This document shows, piece by piece, positions 12,304-22,445 of a stretch of DNA of 64,000 bases. The position numbers and the translations under genes were made by a program. The notes below the pieces were generated by a model. The model had not been told where the DNA came from. It did not search any database and saw only the letters and a list, made by a program, of their open reading frames with translations. The DNA is from Takifugu bimaculatus (taxonomy: Eukaryota; Chordata; Actinopteri; Tetraodontiformes; Tetraodontidae), in NCBI GenBank assembly GCA_004026145.2, contig CP034975.1, forward strand, positions 3,819,375 through 3,883,374, written 5' to 3'. How positions within the stretch are numbered: position 1 is the first letter of the stretch; every line of letters starts with the position of its first letter.

Positions 12304-12555
12304 TCAAGTGGGAATATTAAGTGATGCTACAATACCAAACATGAATCCTTTGTGGAAACAGCCATAGAGATCATTGGCCAGAGGCATGAAGACTATTATG
12401 GTTCTTGTTTTATGATGATCTAAATGTATGGATATGAAGTGCACTTCATGTGGGATTCTTAGATGACAGTCACTTAAGAAATAATCTCTAATAGGACTCA
12501 GTGCATTAATTATGATGGTCTGTGTTGTTACATTGTTACCATCAACAAGGGGGTT
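12304..12555 (+). mobile_element. LINE reverse-transcriptase remnant (copy 1)
   Basis: Decayed plus-strand coding with the words SNRTQC and TINKGVP, which align with the reverse-transcriptase block that continues into a degraded QGSVLGPLLF-type motif in the copy at 16.44 kb. It is cut at about 12555, where OR sequence begins. Related copies lie at 19.32 and 21.43 kb, so it travelled with the OR duplications. Confidence 0.45.
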
Positions 12556-12559
12556 CCGG

Positions 12560-12900
12560 TGTTCTTCTGGTAAGAAATTAAACCCGACAAAAAAAGAACA
12601 ATTACGGTCAAAAATCACAAACACAGGTCAGATATTTGCTCAGTTAATGAAACTGAACAGGATAGTTGGATCATTAGGTAATAGTCACACAACACATTGT
12701 CAATGATATTTCCACAGAGGTCCAGGTGGATGAGAAACAACAGCAATATAAAAATACTAATAGATGAATACCCCCATGGAGCTGAAATAATGTTACACAC
12801 TCTCCCCGTGTTCATAATGAGACTGCATTGTAAAGGATAGCAGATAGCAACGTACCTGTCGTAGGCCATGGCTGCTAAACTGCAAAACTCAACTGATGTT
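12560..12900 (-). pseudogene. OR fragment, TM3 to TM5
   Basis: Only the part from SVEFCSLAAMAYDRYVAIC to the TM5 region is present, reading toward lower coordinates, and it most resembles OR3. It lacks TM1-TM2 and everything after TM5. The break on the low-coordinate side joins the LINE remnant at the same place as the fragment at 21.7 kb. Confidence 0.8.
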
Positions 12901-13220
12901 AATGCTCCATCTGTTCCAGGAGGGTGCCAAGGTGTCCCCAGGACAGCCAAGTGACATTGTCAGTCCATTGTGCAGTGATAATGAAAGTCAAGTTGTGAAG
13001 TGTGTTTTTCATAACCTGAAAGAAATTAGACAAAATTCAAACTTTGATACAATAATGGAATGGAGAGAATCCCACTTTGTTACAAGCTACAGGAAGCCCT
13101 GGCTATGATGTTGTTGACATGCTCAGCAAATGGAATGATCCAAGCTTAGCAGAGGAAGGACAGAATAAGTGGGATATCTCAGATAGATTTTTAAAATGCA
13201 ACCTATAAGGACCAGAACCC
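12901..13220. other. Unassigned spacer
   Basis: Follows the OR fragment and precedes the repeat at 13225. No domain was recognised; it may be part of a degraded mobile element. Confidence 0.4.
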
Positions 13221-13224
13221 AGTG

Positions 13225-13640
13225 TTATGGTTTGGTTTGAACAGGACCCGGATGCGAACAGGACACAACCAACTCGGTCTCAAAGGGTTTATTTAACTGA
13301 AAGAAGTCTTGAAGGCCGCAAGGAGAAAACTCGCTCGGCACAAGTCTGAGATCCGGCACGATTCTTCATGAAGGGAGGAAGGCGTGGTGACCTGAAGAGA
13401 GAAGAACAAACAACAAGTAGATTCTCAGAGTCCACATCTACCACTAAGTTGATGGAACAATCCAATTCTGGTGAACAGGAGCCCAGGGCCTAAAGAGCCA
13501 GTTGATTGCCAATAGGCAGCAGGTGTGACTGTCACCAGCGCCAGTTGCTGGAAAATGGCTCCACCACGCCCCCTGGAGAAAGAACAGAGAAACAACCAAC
13601 AAAAGACCCAAACAACACCCAGGACACCCAGATGTTGTCC
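13225..13640. mobile_element. Dispersed repeat, copy 1
   Basis: Begins GTTATGGTTTGGTTTGAACA and is clearly related to 22229-22445, sharing the words CAGGACCC, GGGTTTATT and GAAGGGAGG in the same order. The ends are uncertain and I saw no clear terminal repeats, so the class is not assigned. Confidence 0.45.
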
Positions 13641-14276
13641 TACTGTCTCCAACAAGGACCCTCAGCATATACTGGGGCAGTTTATGGGATGAATCTCAAC
13701 ACCTCCTTGGTCTGTTGTGGTAAAGGGGGAGCTGGCCAGGGCCAATATCCTTGTCATCTGACCCTGCTGTGGACATATCATCAGAAAGGGCTTCAGTCAT
13801 ACTTCTATCTTCTTCTTGTTCCCCACACCCCTTCCCATTTTTGCAGACTGTCATTGCCGTCAGTGCACTGGACCATTATGGACTATTAGTACGGCATATT
13901 TGTCTGGGTGAATCCTGAGGGGCCTGTGTGGTGACCCACAAGGACAGAGTGAGACACAGTCACTATTTGTGAGCCTTTAAAAGGCAAAGGCTGAGTGGAT
14001 ACAGGGGTTCTTTTTTCATTTACATTGTTGATGTCTGCATGAGTTTGGATCTTTGATTTGCGTGGGAAGTAAATGCATTTAGCTCATTTTGCTACTTCAT
14101 TTATACCACGAAATTGTGCAATTTGGAAATGACATGATTTTATGATTATGTTAGATAAGGGTTTACCATTTCATTTAGCTTTTCTACCTAATCTTTACTA
14201 TTTATTGTACATGTGAGTGAGCTGTCACTCAATAACCCCCTCCACTCACACACACACACTGAAAAAATAAAGTACA
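13641..14276. other. Spacer, no gene recognised
   Basis: AT-rich sequence with no recognisable coding. The block near 14125-14240 resembles 17730-17850 just downstream of OR3, so it is OR-flanking duplicated DNA. Confidence 0.45.
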
Positions 14277-14440
14277 ACACCTCTTCCTGCATTGACTAAA
14301 TACTTATTTAATATTTAGCCATAATCTTTTACATTCTTCTCCTATCTTGGGTAAGTTGAAACCATACATTTAAGGGGGATCACAAACAGATAAAATAATG
14401 CGTGTTTTGACTGGTACCTGTGAGCGTCCCAGTGCTGTCC
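14277..14440 (-). pseudogene. OR C-terminal fragment with 3' flank (copy 1)
   Basis: Matches the last part of the OR3 coding region and its 3' flank on the minus strand: the words for STYPR near the C-terminus, then the TM7 region with small deletions. Nothing upstream of TM6 is left. A near-identical fragment is at 19428-19550. Confidence 0.65.
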
Positions 14441-14820
14441 TCTATCAGCACTGTCGAGCATGTTGGACGACTTTTACTTCTGCCAGGACAGAATCATGAT
14501 GACTGTCACAGAACCAAGATAAAAGGCTGAGTTAGACTGAGGTATTCTTACAAATCATTAGACCTGTAGCCAATGTAGGGACACATTCAGATGGCAGGCG
14601 TGTAACATGTGGGAAATTAAATTTCATGTCACTGATGCTGTTGAGAATGTCATAATAACATCAAATCTTGGTCGTAATGTGGATGGGATCAGTGTGAAGG
14701 TGGCCTGTGCAGACTGTGCTACAATAATGAAAATGAATCTCAGGCCAATAAACACAATGAGTGTTGATCAATCGAGCCCTTATATTGGTGTTTATCATTA
14801 GTGGCACACTCAGATGAACT
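14441..14820. repeat. Duplicated spacer (pair with 19551-19950)
   Basis: About 380 bases repeated nearly exactly at 19551-19950, each time between an OR C-terminal fragment and the 3' end of an intact OR (OR2, OR4). No gene was recognised in it. Confidence 0.8.
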
Positions 14821-14824
14821 ATCA

Positions 14825-14830
14825 TTTATT
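14825..14830 (-). terminator. Candidate poly(A) signal of OR2
   Basis: AATAAA on the minus strand about 56 bases past the OR2 stop codon, in an overlapping pair (AATAAAATAAA). The same signal follows OR4. Confidence 0.4.
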
Positions 14831-14885
14831 TTATTTACTATAAAACAGAAACAATATAACAACTTCTGCTATGGGAGCAAAATAT

Positions 14886-15812
14886 TTATTTGTTATTGAG
14901 GAGAAATCTTTTACATGATTGCCTTATCTTGGGTAAGTTAAAACCGTACATGAAAGGGGTGATCATTGGTTGAAAAATGAGGAGATAAACAGAGAAAATA
15001 AGGCGTAATTTAATGGGTATCAGTGTAACATCAATCCTAGCATCAACAAAGTGAAAAGTGCAGCCAATAAAAAGGTTTGACACCGAGACGATCTGAGGAG
15101 TGCAGGTGGAGATGGCTTTCTGTGTATTTTCCTTTGAAGCCTTCAGACAAACAGTCAAAATCTTCAAATAGGAAAATAAAATAAGACTAAAAGGAACAAA
15201 CAGTGTAAAAAATGCAAAAAACAAGTCAGATATTTGTTCAATTAATGAAACTGAACAAGCTAGTTGGATTATTAGGTAATAGTCACAGAAAACTTTATCA
15301 ATAACATTTCCACAAAGGTTCAGATGGATGACAAATAAGAATAAAACAAAAACATTAATAAATGAATAACCCCACGCAATTAAAATGATCTTACACACTC
15401 TCCCTGTGTTCATAATGAGACTGTATTGTAAAGGATAGCAGATAGCAACGTACCTGTCGTAGGCCATGGCTGCTAAACTGCAAAACTCAAGTGATGCAGA
15501 TGCGTAAATATAACACATCTGCAGGAAACACCAGGGCACAGTGACTTGGTGAGTATCTGAAAGCATTTGAGACAACATAAGAGGATACAGTGATGCGCTG
15601 CCATTCAGTTCATTCACAAAGAGGTTACACAGTAACATGTACATGGGCTCATGCAGCCTTTTGTCCTTGTAAATAATCAGAATTAAAACCGAATTCATCA
15701 TCCAAATAGACACAAACCAGAAGAGCATGATGCCAAAATACACATATTTCAACTCTCCAGTATCACCGTAGGCTGCAAGCACAAAATACATGGTCTCAGT
15801 TTTGTTCTCCAT
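14886..15812 (-). CDS. OR2: odorant receptor, intact
   Basis: A 308-residue seven-transmembrane fish OR, expected on olfactory neuron cilia and coupled to Golf. The start MENKTE places an N-glycosylation site (NKT) at residue 3. Family marks are LHEPMY (53-58), the ECL1/TM3 cysteine (about 95), MAYDRYVAIC (116-125), a long second extracellular loop with paired cysteines, FSYLKI in TM5, STCTPQ before TM6 and TPFMYG in TM7. The TM7 motif has Thr where most ORs have Asn (NPxxY). There is no frame disruption. The first half is nearly identical to OR1, the second half to OR4, which suggests recombination or conversion. The ligand is unknown. Confidence 0.93.
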   Translation of the reverse strand: MENKTETMYFVLAAYGDTGELKYVYFGIMLFWFVSIWMMNSVLILIIYKDKRLHEPMYMLLCNLFVNELNGSASLYPLMLSQMLSDTHQVTVPWCFLQMCYIYASASLEFCSLAAMAYDRYVAICYPLQYSLIMNTGRVCKIILIAWGYSFINVFVLFLFVIHLNLCGNVIDKVFCDYYLIIQLACSVSLIEQISDLFFAFFTLFVPFSLILFSYLKILTVCLKASKENTQKAISTCTPQIVSVSNLFIGCTFHFVDARIDVTLIPIKLRLIFSVYLLIFQPMITPFMYGFNLPKIRQSCKRFLLNNK

Positions 15813-15823
15813 CTTTCATTCTC

Positions 15824-15827
<4 letters not shown>

Positions 15828-15860
<33 letters not shown>
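15828..15860. repeat. GT/CA microsatellite in the OR2 leader
   Basis: An uninterrupted GT run ending in GCGTG, starting 16 bases upstream of the OR2 ATG. Confidence 0.9.
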
Positions 15861-16144
15861 CATCACAATAAACCCTGAAGTTAACAGGAAAATTAGTCCA
15901 GTGGTGATGATGCTTTTGATCCCTTTAGATTGAACATCATCTCAGAATTACACCAAAATAAGTTCTTCTTAGAATTGGTTCAGATGCTTTTCCTCCTCTC
16001 TGCATGATTTCATGTGTCACAGAACAATTTAAACATATAACATTAAAAAAATTAGATTCTCAAGTGAAATCTTTCCAGTGAGTCTGTCAGACATGGATGT
16101 CTTCATGTGGTGCCCTCCACTGAGCAAGATGAGGCTCCTCTGAA

Positions 16145-16150
16145 TTTATA
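16145..16150 (-). promoter_or_regulatory. TATA box of OR2
   Basis: TATAAA on the minus strand, 333 bases upstream of the OR2 ATG, within the block shared by OR1-OR4. Confidence 0.45.
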
Positions 16151-16439
16151 CCCTGATGTGGGTTGGACAGCTCTGCAGAGACACTGGAAAAAGTCTGAAA
16201 ATAACCTGTTGCTCCACAGGACAACTGTGATAAAGTTCAACTCTGTTTTAATACAATAAGAGAAACAATTCAATCCATCTTTGGTGACTTCAGACATCAA
16301 GAAAAAGAACTGCAGGTTGTTACAAGGAACGCCATCAAAATCTGGTTCTTGCTTTAATTTCTGAAAGGGATTCTGCAATGATGACTTAAGTGCTGCCCCA
16401 CTGAGGGTGTTAATGCTCAGGCCTTCTTCAGTCTGGCAA

Positions 16440-17330
16440 AAGTGGGAATATTAAGTGATGCTACAATACCAAACATGAATCCTTTGTGGAAACAGCCATA
16501 GAGATCATTGGCCAGAGGCATGAAGACTAATATGGTTCTTGTTTTATGATGATCTAAACGTATGGATATGAAGTACTATTCATGTGGGAGTGTTAGATGA
16601 CAATCACTTCAGAAATAATCTCTAATAGGACTCAGTGCATTAATTATGATGGTCTGTGTTGTTACATTGTTACCATCAACAAGGGGGTTCCGCAGGACTC
16701 TGCCCTATGCGCCCTCTTCTTATATCGTTGACTTGGGTCCCAATGTGTCAGATGCTCATCTGCTTTTCCATGCTAATGACAGTTATTGATGGCTGTGGAT
16801 CATCTCTTTTTCAGGCTATTGAAACCCAGCAGAAGTCATTACTTCACCTGAAACTTGTTCAGTGCAGATGAGACCAAGTTAATGTTGTTTCCAGTGTTAG
16901 GAAGTGTCCATAAATGAGTCCCTCAGAAAAGAGATTGAGATGGACCACGTATAATGAATACCTGCTCGTCTCAAATGATGATATCTTAACTTTCAGGACA
17001 CATGTGGTAGAACTTGTGCAGCTAAGGTGAAAATTGGATTATCATTTTCGGAATAGCCTTTATGTTTTTTATCCAAAAACGCGGACTGTCTTTTCACTTT
17101 TATATAATCTATGTTGGATTATGACGGTCTTTTCTTTATGAATGTTTCATGTCAGTGTCCTTGGATGGTTGACACCTTGTGCCGTGTTTTCCTGAGGTTC
17201 ATCACTAGCCTTGAAGCAACAACACATCTCTGAGTTTTACTCTCTGGTGGACGGCGACCTAAAGGATCCATCTTATTCATGTATTGTGCTATCATATATA
17301 AGCCAATGATCAAGCTAGTTATTTTTATTT
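16440..17330 (+). mobile_element. LINE reverse-transcriptase remnant (longest copy)
   Basis: Plus-strand decayed coding reading NKGVPQDSALCALF near 16675-16725, a degraded form of the LINE reverse-transcriptase block GVPQGSVLGPLLF, followed by a broken catalytic region and many stops. It is the longest of four related remnants in the OR spacers. The clade is not assigned; a CR1/L2-like origin is likely. Confidence 0.5.
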
Positions 17331-17900
17331 GTAGCTTCAGGGAAGAAAAGTGCTGATCTTCATTCTGTCCGAACACGCCATCATTTGTTGCCTTCTGCTC
17401 AACATCCTTCGATTGAACTGGGTTAATTGGGATTTGATTACTTGGTACCTTTTTGGTGTTGTATGTTGCAAAAAGACTGGAACATGACTGGGTTAATTTC
17501 ACTGAGCACTTTTAAAATCCACAATTCAGTTAATGAGTCTGACTCCACAACGTGCTCTTGTTTTCAAAATCTGCTTGTAAATTTTAATCTTTTTTTCTTT
17601 TCATCTGTGTTTTGCTCATGTTTTGCTGTGTAATTATTTGATCTTGTCATGATTCCACTGGAAAAGAGGCTTCTTCACTCAGTGTAAATGAAGGTTAGAT
17701 CAAGAAAAATATATTATTTTATGCAAGTTGGACATGAAATGATTTTATGATTATGTTAGATAAAGTTCTATGATTTCATCTAGCCTGTCTACCTAACTTT
17801 TATTACCGTATTTAATGTACATGCGGGCGAACTGCCACTCTATAGTTCCTGTTATCACCACCCACCAAATATAATATAACACCTCTTCCTGTAATAACAA
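17331..17900. other. Spacer downstream of OR3
   Basis: AT-rich, no gene recognised. The part from about 17730 resembles 14125-14240. Confidence 0.45.
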
Positions 17901-17905
17901 AATGT

Positions 17906-18838
17906 TTATTTGTTATTGAGACAAAATCTTTTACATGCTTGCCTTATCTTGGGTAAGTTGAAACCGTACATGAAAGGGGTGACCATGGGCTGAAAAATGA
18001 GGAGATAAACTGAAAAAATAATGCGTACTTTGACAGGTACCTGTGAACCTGTGAAGTTAGTCCTAGAATCAACAATGTGAAAAGTACAACCAATGAACAG
18101 GTTTGACACCGAGACGATCTGAGGTGTGCAGGTGGAAGCAGCTTTGCGCGCATTTTCCTTTGATCCCTTCAGACAAACAGCCAAAATCTTCTGGTAAGAA
18201 ATTAAAACCAGACAAAAAGGAACAATCACGGTCAAAAATCCCAAACACAATTCAGATATTTGCTCAATTAATGAAACTGAACAGGATAGTTGGGTTATTA
18301 GGTAATAGTCACAGAACACTTTGTCAATGATATTTCCACAGAGGTCCAGGTTAATGAGAAACAACAGCAATATAAAAAAATTAATAAATGAATACCCCCA
18401 CACAGCTGAAATGATCTTACACACTCTCCCCGTGTTCATAATGAGACTGTATTGTAAAGGATAGCAGATAGCAACGTACCTGTCGTAGGCCATGGCTGCT
18501 AAACTGTAAAACTCAACTGATATAGATGCGTAAATATAACACATCTGCAGGAAACACCAGGGCACGGTGACTTGGTGAGTATCTGAAAGCATTTGAGACA
18601 ACATAAGAGGATACAACGATGTGCTGCCACTTATTTCATTCACAAATAAATTACACACAAAGATGTACATGGGCTTGTGCAGCTTTTTGTCCTTGTAAAT
18701 AATCAGAATTAAAACCGAATTCATCATCCAAATAGACACAAACCAGAAGAGCATGATGCCAAAATACACATATTTCAACTCTCCAGTATCACCGTAGGCT
18801 GCAAGCACAAAATACACAGTCTCAGTTTTGTTCTCCAT
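17906..18838 (-). CDS. OR3: odorant receptor, intact
   Basis: A 310-residue seven-transmembrane OR beginning MENKTETVYF with an N-glycosylation site at residue 3. It carries LHKPMY (a Glu-to-Lys change in the usual LHEPMY), MAYDRYVAIC, a TM5-ICL3 region reading ISYQKILAVCLKGSKEN that is distinct from the sister copies, STCTPQ and a TM7 ending VTPFMYG. It is the most divergent of OR1-OR4, mainly after TM4. The fragment at 12560-12900 resembles it. The upstream leader has the shared microsatellite and TATA block. The frame is intact and probably functional; the ligand is unknown. Confidence 0.93.
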   Translation of the reverse strand: MENKTETVYFVLAAYGDTGELKYVYFGIMLFWFVSIWMMNSVLILIIYKDKKLHKPMYIFVCNLFVNEISGSTSLYPLMLSQMLSDTHQVTVPWCFLQMCYIYASISVEFYSLAAMAYDRYVAICYPLQYSLIMNTGRVCKIISAVWGYSFINFFILLLFLINLDLCGNIIDKVFCDYYLITQLSCSVSLIEQISELCLGFLTVIVPFCLVLISYQKILAVCLKGSKENARKAASTCTPQIVSVSNLFIGCTFHIVDSRTNFTGSQVPVKVRIIFSVYLLIFQPMVTPFMYGFNLPKIRQACKRFCLNNK

Positions 18839-18849
18839 CTTTCATTCTT

Positions 18850-18885
18850 TTGTGTGTGTGTGTGTGTGTGTGTGTGCACGCACGC
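18850..18885. repeat. GT/CA microsatellite in the OR3 leader
   Basis: A GT run ending GTGCACGCACG, 12 bases upstream of the OR3 ATG; its length differs from those before OR1, OR2 and OR4. Confidence 0.9.
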
Positions 18886-19168
18886 ATCACAATAAACCCT
18901 GAAGTTAACAGGAAAATTAGTCCAGCAATGATGATGTTTTTGATCCCTTTAGATTGAACATCATCTCAGAATTACATCAAAATAAGTTCTTCTTAGAATT
19001 GGTTCAGATGCTTTCCCTCCTCTCTGCATGATTTCATGTGTCACAGAACAATTTAAACATATAACATTAAAAAAATTAGATTCTCAAGTGAAATCTTTCC
19101 AGCGAGTCTGTCAGACATGGATGTCTTCATGTGGTGCCCTCCACTGAGCAAGATGAGGCTCCTCTGAA

Positions 19169-19174
19169 TTTATA
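19169..19174 (-). promoter_or_regulatory. TATA box of OR3
   Basis: TATAAA on the minus strand, 331 bases upstream of the OR3 ATG, in the shared promoter block. Confidence 0.45.
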
Positions 19175-19319
19175 CCCTGATGTGGGTTGGACAGCTCTGC
19201 AGAGACACTGAAAAAAGTCTGAAAATAACCTGTTGCTCCACAGGACAACTGTGATAAAGTTCAACTCCGTTTTATTACAATAAGAGAAACAATTCAATCC
19301 ATCATAGGTGTTCAAGTTC

Positions 19320-19427
19320 AAGTGAGAATATTAAGTGATGCTACAATACCAAACATGAATCCTTTGTGGAAACAGCCATAGAGATCATTGGCCAGAGGCA
19401 TGAAGACTATTATGGTTCTTGTTTTAT
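19320..19427 (+). mobile_element. LINE remnant (short copy)
   Basis: About 108 bases matching the first part of the remnants at 12.3, 16.44 and 21.43 kb. It stops abruptly at about 19427 and is joined to an OR C-terminal fragment. Confidence 0.45.
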
Positions 19428-19550
19428 GTTTAATATTTAGCCATAATCTTTTACATTCTTCTCCTATCTTGGGTAAGTTGAAACCATACATTTAAGGGGG
19501 ATCACAATCAGATAAAATAATGTGTGTTTTGACTGGTACCTGTAAGTGTC
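19428..19550 (-). pseudogene. OR C-terminal fragment (copy 2)
   Basis: Near-identical to the fragment within 14277-14440, but joined directly to the LINE remnant. Confidence 0.65.
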
Positions 19551-19950
19551 CTAGTGCTGTCCTCTATCAGCACTGTCGAGCATGTTGGACGACTTTTACT
19601 TCTGCCAGGACAGAATCATGATGACTGTCACAGAACCAAGATAAAAGGCTGAGTTAGACTGAGGTATTCTTACAAATCATTAGACCTGTAGCCAGTGTAG
19701 GGACACATTCAGATGGCAGGCGTGTAACATGTGGGAAATTAAATTTCATGTCACTGATGCTGTTGAGAATGTCATAATAACATCAAATCTTGGTCGTAAT
19801 GTGGATGTGATCAGTGTGAAGGTGGCCTGTGCAGACTGTGCTACAATAATGAAAATGAATCTCAGGCTATGACAATCAATAAACACAATGAGTGTTGATC
19901 AATCGAGCCCTTATATTGGTGTTTATCATTAGTGGCACACTCAGATGAAC
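19551..19950. repeat. Duplicated spacer (pair with 14441-14820)
   Basis: Nearly the same sequence as 14441-14820, with one short insertion near 19865-19877. It leads into the 3' end of OR4. Confidence 0.8.
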
Positions 19951-19955
19951 TATCA

Positions 19956-19961
19956 TTTATT
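19956..19961 (-). terminator. Candidate poly(A) signal of OR4
   Basis: AATAAA on the minus strand about 56 bases past the OR4 stop codon, equivalent to the signal after OR2. Confidence 0.4.
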
Positions 19962-20016
19962 TTATTTACTATAAAACAGAAACAATATAACAACTTCTGC
20001 TATGGGAGCAAAATAT

Positions 20017-20943
20017 TTATTTGTTATTGAGGAGAAATCTTTTACATGATTGCCTTATCTTGGGTAAGTTAAAACCGTACATGAAAGGGGTGATCATTGG
20101 TTGAAAAATGAGGAGATAAACAGAGAAAATAAGGCGTAATTTAATGGGTATCAGTGTAACATCAATCCTAGCATCAACAAAGTGAAAAGTGCAGCCAATA
20201 AAAAGGTTTGACACCGAGACGATCTGAGGAGTGCAGGTGGAGATGGCTTTCTGTGTATTTTCCTTTGAAGCCTTCAGACAAACAGTCAAAATCTTCAAAT
20301 AGGAAAATAAAATCAGACTAAAAGGAACAAACAGTGTAAAAAATGCAAAAATCAGGTCAGATATTTGTTCAATTAATGAAACTGAACAAGCTAGTTGGAT
20401 TATTAGGTAATAGTCACAGAAAACTTTATCAATAACATTTCCACAAAGGTTCAGATGGATGACAAATGAGAATAAAACAAAAAAATTAATAAATGAATAA
20501 CCCCACACAATTAAAATGATCTTACACACTCTGCCCGTGTTCATAATGAGACTGTATTGTAAAGGATAACAGATAGCAACGTACCTGTCGTAGGCCATGG
20601 CTGCTAAACTGCAAAACTCAAGTGATGCAGATGTGTAAATATAACACATCTGCAGGAAACACCAGGGCACAGTGACTTGGTGAGTATCTGAAAGCATTTG
20701 AGACAACATAAGAGGATACAGTGATGTGCTGCCACTTATTTCATTTACAAATAAATTACAAACTAACATGTACATGGGCTCATGCAGCCTTTTGTCCTTA
20801 ATAATAATCAGAATTAAAACCGAATTCACCATCCAAATAGACACAAACCAGAAGAGCATGATGCCAAAATACACATATTTCAACTCTCCAGTATCACCGT
20901 AGGCTGCAAGCACAAAATACATGGTCTCAGTTTTGTTCTTCAT
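20017..20943 (-). CDS. OR4: odorant receptor, intact
   Basis: A 308-residue OR starting MKNKTE, still with an N-glycosylation site at residue 3. It has LHEPMY, MAYDRYVAIC, STCTPQ and ITPFMYG. From TM4 to the C-terminus it is nearly identical to OR2, but its TM2 region reads FVNEISGSTS as in OR3 and OR6, rather than FVNELNGSAS as in OR1 and OR2. This mosaic indicates gene conversion or recombination between copies. The frame is intact. Confidence 0.93.
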   Translation of the reverse strand: MKNKTETMYFVLAAYGDTGELKYVYFGIMLFWFVSIWMVNSVLILIIIKDKRLHEPMYMLVCNLFVNEISGSTSLYPLMLSQMLSDTHQVTVPWCFLQMCYIYTSASLEFCSLAAMAYDRYVAICYPLQYSLIMNTGRVCKIILIVWGYSFINFFVLFSFVIHLNLCGNVIDKVFCDYYLIIQLACSVSLIEQISDLIFAFFTLFVPFSLILFSYLKILTVCLKASKENTQKAISTCTPQIVSVSNLFIGCTFHFVDARIDVTLIPIKLRLIFSVYLLIFQPMITPFMYGFNLPKIRQSCKRFLLNNK

Positions 20944-20954
20944 CTTTCATTCTC

Positions 20955-20958
<4 letters not shown>

Positions 20959-20995
<37 letters not shown>

Positions 20996-20997
20996 CA
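20959..20997. repeat. GT/CA microsatellite in the OR4 leader
   Basis: The longest of the four leader GT runs, starting 16 bases upstream of the OR4 ATG. Confidence 0.9.
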
Positions 20998-21279
20998 TCG
21001 CAATAAACCCTGAAGTTAACAGGAAAATTAGTCCAGTGGTGATGATGCTTTTGATCCCTTTAGATTGAACCTAATCTCAAAATTACACCAAAATAAGTTC
21101 TTCTTAGAATTGGTTCAGATGCTTTCCCTCCTCTCTGCATGATTTCATGTGTCACAGAACAATTTAAACATATAACATTAAAAAAATTAGATTCTCAAGT
21201 GAAATCTTTCCAGCGAGTCTGTCAGACATGGATGTCTTCATGTGGTGCCCTCCACTGAGCAAGATGAGGCTCCTCTGAA

Positions 21280-21285
21280 TTTATA
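21280..21285 (-). promoter_or_regulatory. TATA box of OR4
   Basis: TATAAA on the minus strand, 337 bases upstream of the OR4 ATG, in the shared promoter block. Confidence 0.45.
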
Positions 21286-21431
21286 CCCTGATGTGGGTTG
21301 GACAGCTCTGCAGAGACACTGGAAAAAGTCTGAAAATAACCTGTTGCTCCACAGGACAACTGTGATAAAGTTCAACTCTGTTTTATTACAATAAGAGAAA
21401 CAATTCAATCCATCATAGGTGTTCAAGTTCA

Positions 21432-21684
21432 AGTGGGAATATTAAGTGATGCTACAATACCAAACATGAATCCTTTGTGGAAACAGCCATAGAGATCATT
21501 GGCCAGAGGCATGAAGACTATTATGGTTCTTGTTTTATGTTGATCTAAATGTATGGATATGAAGTGCACTTCATGTGGGAGTGTTAGATGACAGTCACTT
21601 CAGAAATAATCTCTAATAGGACTCAGTGCATTAATCATGATGGTCTGTGTTGTTACATTGTTACCATCAACAAGGGGGTTCAGG
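21432..21684 (+). mobile_element. LINE remnant (copy 4)
   Basis: Same content and same end point as the copy at 12304-12555: it reads through ACCATCAACAAGGGGGTT and then joins OR sequence. Confidence 0.45.
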
Positions 21685-22075
21685 TGTTCTCCTGGTAAGA
21701 AATTAAACCCAAAAAGGAATGAACATGGTGAAAAATGCAAAAATCAGGTCAGATGTTTGTTGTATTATTGAAACTGATCAAGTTAGTTGGATTATTAAGC
21801 AAGTCACAGAAAACTTTATCAATGAACTTTCCACAAAAGTCCAGATGGATGAGAAATGAAAGTAATACCAAAACATTAATAAATGAATACCCCCACACAG
21901 CTGAAATGATCTTACACACTCTCCCCGTGTTCATAATGAGACTGTGTTGTAAAGGATAGCAGATAGCAACGTACCTGTCATAGGCCATGGCTGCTAAACT
22001 GCAAAACTCAACTGATGCAGATGCATAAATATAACACATCTTCAGGAAACACCAGGGCACGGTGACTTGGTGGAG
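21685..22075 (-). pseudogene. OR fragment, ECL1/TM3 to TM5
   Basis: Starts at the VPWCFLKMCYIY region, passes MAYDRYVAIC and ends near TM5, where several small deletions break the frame. It lacks the N-terminal and C-terminal thirds. It is related to the fragment at 12560-12900 and has the same LINE junction. Confidence 0.8.
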
Positions 22076-22089
22076 AACTGGGTCCTGTT

Positions 22090-22228
22090 AAGCTCGTTCC
22101 TTTTTATTGTTAGTAGAACCCCTTAAAAAGAAATTCTGTCAAGACCCAATTATTTTCCTCATAAATTTTAACAACACCACACACTCCATATCATTGTATG
22201 CAGATGAAACTCTGTTATATTTTGATAG
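22090..22228 (+). mobile_element. L1/Tx1-type LINE remnant
   Basis: A short stretch reads HSISLYADETLLYF, a degraded YADD catalytic block of an L1-type reverse transcriptase (second catalytic Asp changed to Glu). Nothing else of the element can be recognised. Confidence 0.4.
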
Positions 22229-22445
22229 ATGTTATGGTTTAGTTTGATCAGGACCCGAATGCAGACAGGAACCAGCCAACTAGGTCTCACAAAAAGGGTT
22301 TATTGAAACAAAAAAGCCTCAAATGCAGTAGGGAAAAACACGCTTGGCACAGGGAAAAGATCCTGCTCGTTCCTTTTCCAAAGAAGGGAGGCATAGTGAC
22401 CACAACACTGATGAAACATTCAGACACTGGTGAACAGAAAGTAAA
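22229..22445. mobile_element. Dispersed repeat, copy 2
   Basis: A shorter copy of the repeat at 13225-13640, starting GTTATGGTTTAG. Confidence 0.45.

Noticed and set aside
13506..13889. A 127-codon plus-strand frame
   Set aside because: It spans the end of a dispersed repeat and has no domain or related copy.
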